DNA of 64,000 nucleotides, from positions 106,156,551 to 106,220,550 of the forward strand of contig CM073895.1 in NCBI GenBank assembly GCA_037176705.1, in the 5' to 3' direction. This stretch comes from Molossus alvarezi (taxonomy: Eukaryota > Chordata > Mammalia > Chiroptera > Molossidae). Numbering within the stretch: the first letter of the stretch is position 1; the number at the start of each line of letters is the position of its first letter. The notes below the pieces were generated by a model. The model had not been told where the DNA came from and made no database searches. It saw nothing but the letters and a program-made list of their open reading frames with translations. Shown here piece after piece: positions 61,820 through 64,000 of the stretch. The position numbers and the translations under genes are program-made.

Positions 61820-63780
61820 TTGGTTGTCTCCATGCAAGGAGTAAATCCATGAATTGGAAGACACTGACAATAACAAGGGTTTTTCACATTGAACATCTCT
61901 GTGAATGAGAACAAGAGGAGTGTTCTAGAGAAAATGCACTTGTGCAGTGGACCTGGGTATCCATTTCAATTAAGTACACACTAACTATGCCCGGTGTGCA
62001 GGGCATACTTTACATTGGAGTGTCAAACAGTGTTGTAAGTAAATGCAGGTGTCTACCTTCTTTCCTATGTGACCAGGAAAGTCAACCTGTACTAGTTGAT
62101 GAGGCAGCTTTCCACATACTACCTTTTAGCCCTGCATATGTGTTGTTTGCCTGCGAGTGTCTATGAGTCATCTTGATATCCAACAAAGGCTGGGCTGCAG
62201 AAATCAAACACATTGGTTAGGGCAATGTTCAGGTCATGGAAATCTACACCCTATTCAGTTCTACACACATTCTTTTAAGTTGTGACCGAATGAATCAGTG
62301 TCATTCTTGGATCCATCATACATTTCACTGTTTGGACCAATTCCCTCAAACAACATAAGGAGTAGATACCTGTTTTCTCCTGAGAATTCAAAGTAAACGC
62401 TTTCCATCATTGTGAAATGCTGGAATTGTACCTTGTTCATGAATGGAATCTCCCGAACCTATCTTTCTAATTCCCTGTGACAAATTCAGCCTATTTCTTG
62501 ATAACTGACATGTACTCAATCCCCTTATTCCAGCCATTAGAACAAAAAAGGGATCAATTTAAAAGAGCGAGTGTCAGTCTTTGAACAATGGTCATGGATT
62601 CACTTGTTTCAAGACTATTTCCCCGAAGATCCCATGGGAATACACAGGCATAGTCAAAAGTGTTCATGACTGGTGTTCTTTCTGTGCTGAATAATAGAAT
62701 AACATTCAGTTCAAGAGCAGAATGGAAACCTTAATACGGTTGCAGTGTCCAATGGAGTGTTCAGTGGCTCCCTGTTCAAAGAACTGTGTTCCAATAGACA
62801 ACCTTCTTCAAATAATATCCAAATATTGAGAAAAAGATTCTAGGGCTATACCCGCTTCACACGAAATGGTACCACCACTGTTGTTCAGTTTTTCAGATTA
62901 CATGTTCTTAGTACAGTTGTGGAAAGTATTGATTTAAGGAAATGTGGCTACCTGACTCTTGATAGGTCCTTAGATATACTTTTCTCTCTAGTTTGATTGT
63001 AGGAGAGTGTATACAAACCAAACATATTCCAAATGAACTGTGTCAGAACTCTTCACTTCAGTGGCACCAAAGTCACTTCCATAAAGCCTAGAGCGTGAGG
63101 ATCCTCAAAGCATATGTTGTTTTGGTTAAGTGTTTAAGAAATGTCCATTTGTAAAGGTGGAATCACACTTAAACTTCGCAGAGTAAGTTTCTTTCCCTTG
63201 TTCCAGACTAAGAGATACAAGACTTGCTGGTGCAGTCTTGGATATACTGAACTATGGGCAAAACTCTGTGAGAGCCAGGGGCCACATTCACACAGTGGCA
63301 TGTTTTTCCCTGGCAAGTTAAGTACCTTTGCAGGGAAAGTGTGAACAAACATGTTCTAGTCAAACAACTGTTGCAATGAATGAATATTTCCATTTGGGTT
63401 AAGTGAATGCACAGATCTTGAGTAACATGAACACTTTAACGTACATTCTCCTCGTTTTATAGGGAGATCCAGTCATATCATGGAAAGAACCACTAGGACA
63501 GGGCACACTTATGTGTAGAATCAAAAGTTATCCCTTTTTGTGTTCTGTGTTGTTCATGGTTTCAAAGATTGCATCGTCTTGAAGCCCATTTTTGAAGGCG
63601 ATACTTGGAAAAAGTTTGGTTTCTGCTGTAGCAGTTGGTTTCACATGATTCTTACTCAGAACAGTGAAGCAACGTATGTCCAAGACTGAATCAATGGAAA
63701 GATTGATAACTACTGGTGTCACACATGTGCATTCTTGAAGCAGTGAAACTGAACACATCTACAGTGATGAAGTTGAAACA
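61820..63780 (+). repeat. Satellite monomer m29, divergent
   Basis: Sister of m28, differing by a one-base loss giving GAGGCAGCTTTCC near 62,101 and by TGTGTTGTTTGCC shortly after. Its last 700 bp drift toward other flank states. Box intact. Confidence 0.92.
62850..62866 (-). other. CENP-B box-like motif, intact (m29)
   Basis: All core positions kept although the base three positions outside it has changed (ATGGA to ATGGT). Confidence 0.8.
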
Positions 63781-64000
63781 TTGGTTGTCTCCATGCAAGG
63801 AGTAAATCCATGAATTGGAAGACACTGACAATACCAAGGGTTTTTCACATTGAACATCTCTGTGAATGAGAACAAGAGGAGTGTTCTAGAGAAAATGCAC
63901 TTGTGCAGTGGACCTGGGTATCCATTTCAATTACTTACACACTAACTATGCCCGGTGTGCAGGGCATACTTTACATTGGAGTGTCAAACAGTGTTGTAAG
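63781..64000 (+). repeat. Satellite monomer m30, cut by window edge
   Basis: First 220 bp only, with the T-like front TGGACCTGGGTATCC and TTACTTACAC. The array continues beyond the window. The box region is not reached. Confidence 0.92.

Larger units (their letters stand above)
534..64000 (+). repeat. Tandem satellite array, monomer about 1,960 bp
   Basis: The phase point TTGGTTGTCTCC recurs at 2501, 4462, 6421, 8381, 10342, 12301, 14260, 16220, 18181, 20142 and so on to 63781, always in the same orientation. Steps are 1,956-1,968 bp except where a transposon intervenes. No shorter internal period is apparent inside the monomer, and it does not resemble any transposon family I recognise. No long open frame survives: the recurrent 60-76 codon frames open and close with one- or two-base indels between monomer types, so the unit is non-coding. 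Each unit holds a CENP-B box-like 17-mer on the minus strand about 1,030 bp after the phase point. A centromeric role is inferred from that motif and from the higher-order organisation; location on the chromosome cannot be seen. Confidence 0.97.
41600..64000 (+). repeat. Divergent flanking satellite domain with transposon insertions
   Basis: Monomers m22-m30 are the same satellite in the same orientation but carry many private substitutions and small indels, and do not follow the T-G-S order. All complete transposon insertions in the window lie here: one SINE on each strand and one L1. Adjacent monomers resemble each other in pairs (m26 with m27, m28 with m29). This fits local single-unit duplication instead of higher-order homogenisation. 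The arrangement of a pure core bordered by diverged, transposon-bearing units of the same family is well known from primate alpha-satellite; applying it here is inference. Confidence 0.85.

Noticed and set aside
534..64000. CRISPR array or bacterial operon
   Set aside because: The repeat unit is almost 2 kb with no spacer structure, and the inserted elements are mammalian L1 and bat SINE.

Overview
The window is non-coding, repetitive mammalian DNA, almost certainly from a bat. Two inserted SINEs have the tRNA-derived head, the CT-rich body and the tail typical of bat VES elements. A LINE-1 carries ORF1 and ORF2 in the mammalian arrangement. I see no host gene, rRNA, tRNA gene or CRISPR array.

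Nearly everything else is one head-to-tail satellite with an unusually long monomer of about 1,960 bp (observed steps 1,956-1,968 bp apart from transposon insertions). I number the monomers m1-m30, each starting at the TTGGTTGTCTCC phase point. The main observation is that each monomer carries, at about +1,030 and on the minus strand, the 17-mer TTTCGTGTGAAGCGGGT. This fits the minimal CENP-B box NTTCGNNNNANNCGGGN exactly and agrees with the human consensus box at 14 of 17 positions. Of the 29 monomers long enough to judge, 23 keep all nine core positions. Five have lost the CpG of the TTCG half and one has lost the CGGG half. This makes the array a strong candidate centromeric satellite.

Layout: (1) 1-533 is the 3' end of an L1, followed by a 17-bp target-site copy. 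(2) About 1,380-41,600 is a transposon-free, highly homogenised domain. Three monomer types (T, G, S) recur in the order T-G-S, giving a higher-order repeat of about 5,880 bp. Variants with four or two monomers are also present and are explained by unequal crossover. T and G have intact CENP-B boxes; S has a decayed one, so intact and broken boxes alternate in a fixed pattern. (3) About 41,600-64,000 is a more divergent flank of the same satellite. It is interrupted by a minus-strand SINE (47,402-47,651), an apparently full-length L1 (47,861-53,698; ORF1 open, ORF2 broken by one stop codon) and a plus-strand SINE (58,095-58,356).

The L1 end at the left edge and the complete L1 at right sit at the same position in the monomer. 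They share a derived base in the target-site duplication and are almost identical over 533 bp, so they are copies of one insertion multiplied by satellite recombination. Monomer types, breakpoints and repeat offsets were read by eye; no alignment was run.
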